DNA of 64,000 nt from Erythrobacter sp. (GTDB lineage Bacteria; Pseudomonadota; Alphaproteobacteria; Sphingomonadales; Sphingomonadaceae): NCBI GenBank assembly GCA_030148605.1, contig JASBTD010000052.1:50215-114214 (forward strand), given 5' to 3'. The position numbers and the translations under genes are program-made. Shown one piece after another: positions 63,800-64,000 of this stretch. The notes beneath the pieces are model-generated. The model was not told the DNA's origin. It worked only from the letters and a program-made list of their open reading frames with translations, and searched no databases. Every line of letters begins with the position of its first letter. Positions within the stretch are counted from its first letter, which is position 1.

Positions 63800-64000
63800 G
63801 CAGTCCGCCCCTTGCGCAAGGACAGCTTGGGCACAGCTTCAGGATCCAATGCCTCGCCCCGCCCGGAAAGCGACGGGTTGGTCATGAAGTAATGGTGGCA
63901 GTTGAATGACCTGTCTTCCGAAACCACGCGCTCATACCCCCCGTCACGCCCAAGCAGCCAGCTTTGCTCGGTATCCAGCATATTCGCGAGCAAGACCTGT
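63796..64000 (-). CDS. ppk: Polyphosphate kinase, 3' end (continues beyond the window)
   Basis: The visible C-terminal 67 residues (QVLLANMLDTEQSWLL, then a basic tail) match the end of Ppk1. The frame is open to the window edge. Identification is supported by the overlap with ppx, the common ppk-ppx order. Confidence 0.85.
   Translation of the reverse strand, partial: QVLLANMLDTEQSWLLGRDGGYERVVSEDRSFNCHHYFMTNPSLSGRGEALDPEAVPKLSLRKGRTA

Overview
The window looks like chromosome of an alphaproteobacterium of the sphingomonad/Erythrobacteraceae type. The evidence is a GcrA cell-cycle regulator, the alphaproteobacterial F1 ATPase-inhibitor (zeta) protein beside BolA and a monothiol glutaredoxin, CrtW/CrtZ carotenoid genes with a divinyl-chlorophyllide-reductase-like gene, and the rimP-nusA-ylxR-infB-rbfA and truB-rpsO-pnp translation clusters. 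Species assignment is inference.

Positions 1 to about 25,460 form an accessory island ending at a tRNA-Ser(CGA). It begins with the 3' end of one phage-type terminase and an IS6-family element that has cut off the 5' half of a ferredoxin reductase. Next is an aromatic-catabolism locus (1.5-13.7 kb): extradiol ring-cleavage dioxygenase, amidase, an M20-like protein lacking the usual metal ligands, SDR dehydrogenase, MarR and IclR regulators, maleate-isomerase-like protein, and a translationally coupled meta-cleavage lower pathway (hydratase, acylating acetaldehyde dehydrogenase, hydroxy-oxovalerate aldolase, MDR oxidoreductase). Two molybdenum-hydroxylase maturation genes (xdhC- and mocA-like) follow, with no hydroxylase in view. 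Then come a MucR-type regulator, a phage-like module (ParB-methyltransferase, DUF5681, terminase), a secreted protein, a membrane protein plus metallo-beta-lactamase-fold pair colliding head-on with a JAMM/JAB-domain fragment, and a DUF3489-DUF2924-large serine recombinase operon.

From 25.5 kb the sequence is compact core genome. It includes hspQ, an ABC-2 permease, gcrA, DUF1993 and DUF481 genes, two methyltransferases, pnp, rpsO, truB (carrying an in-frame palindromic repeat), a site-2 protease homologue, tdk, an AbgT transporter, yceI, then the GNAT/rbfA/thioesterase/infB/ylxR/nusA/rimP block on the minus strand, and a secreted zincin-like protein.

At 47.2-51.7 kb lies a phage-shock locus: pspF diverging from a sigma-54-driven psp operon in which pspA, pspB and pspC are followed by five small one-TM proteins. 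These five share a C-terminal coiled-coil motif with the tail of PspC. This expanded psp operon is the strongest candidate here for an undescribed system.

The rest is sufE, DUF454, DUF2189, a DVR-like reductase, crtZ/crtW, thioesterase, leuC, a 50-residue membrane peptide, leuD, quinone oxidoreductase, ATPase inhibitor, bolA, grxD, nudix hydrolase, tRNA-Arg(UCU), a queuosine-precursor transporter homologue, ppx and the 3' end of ppk. No CRISPR array or rRNA was seen.
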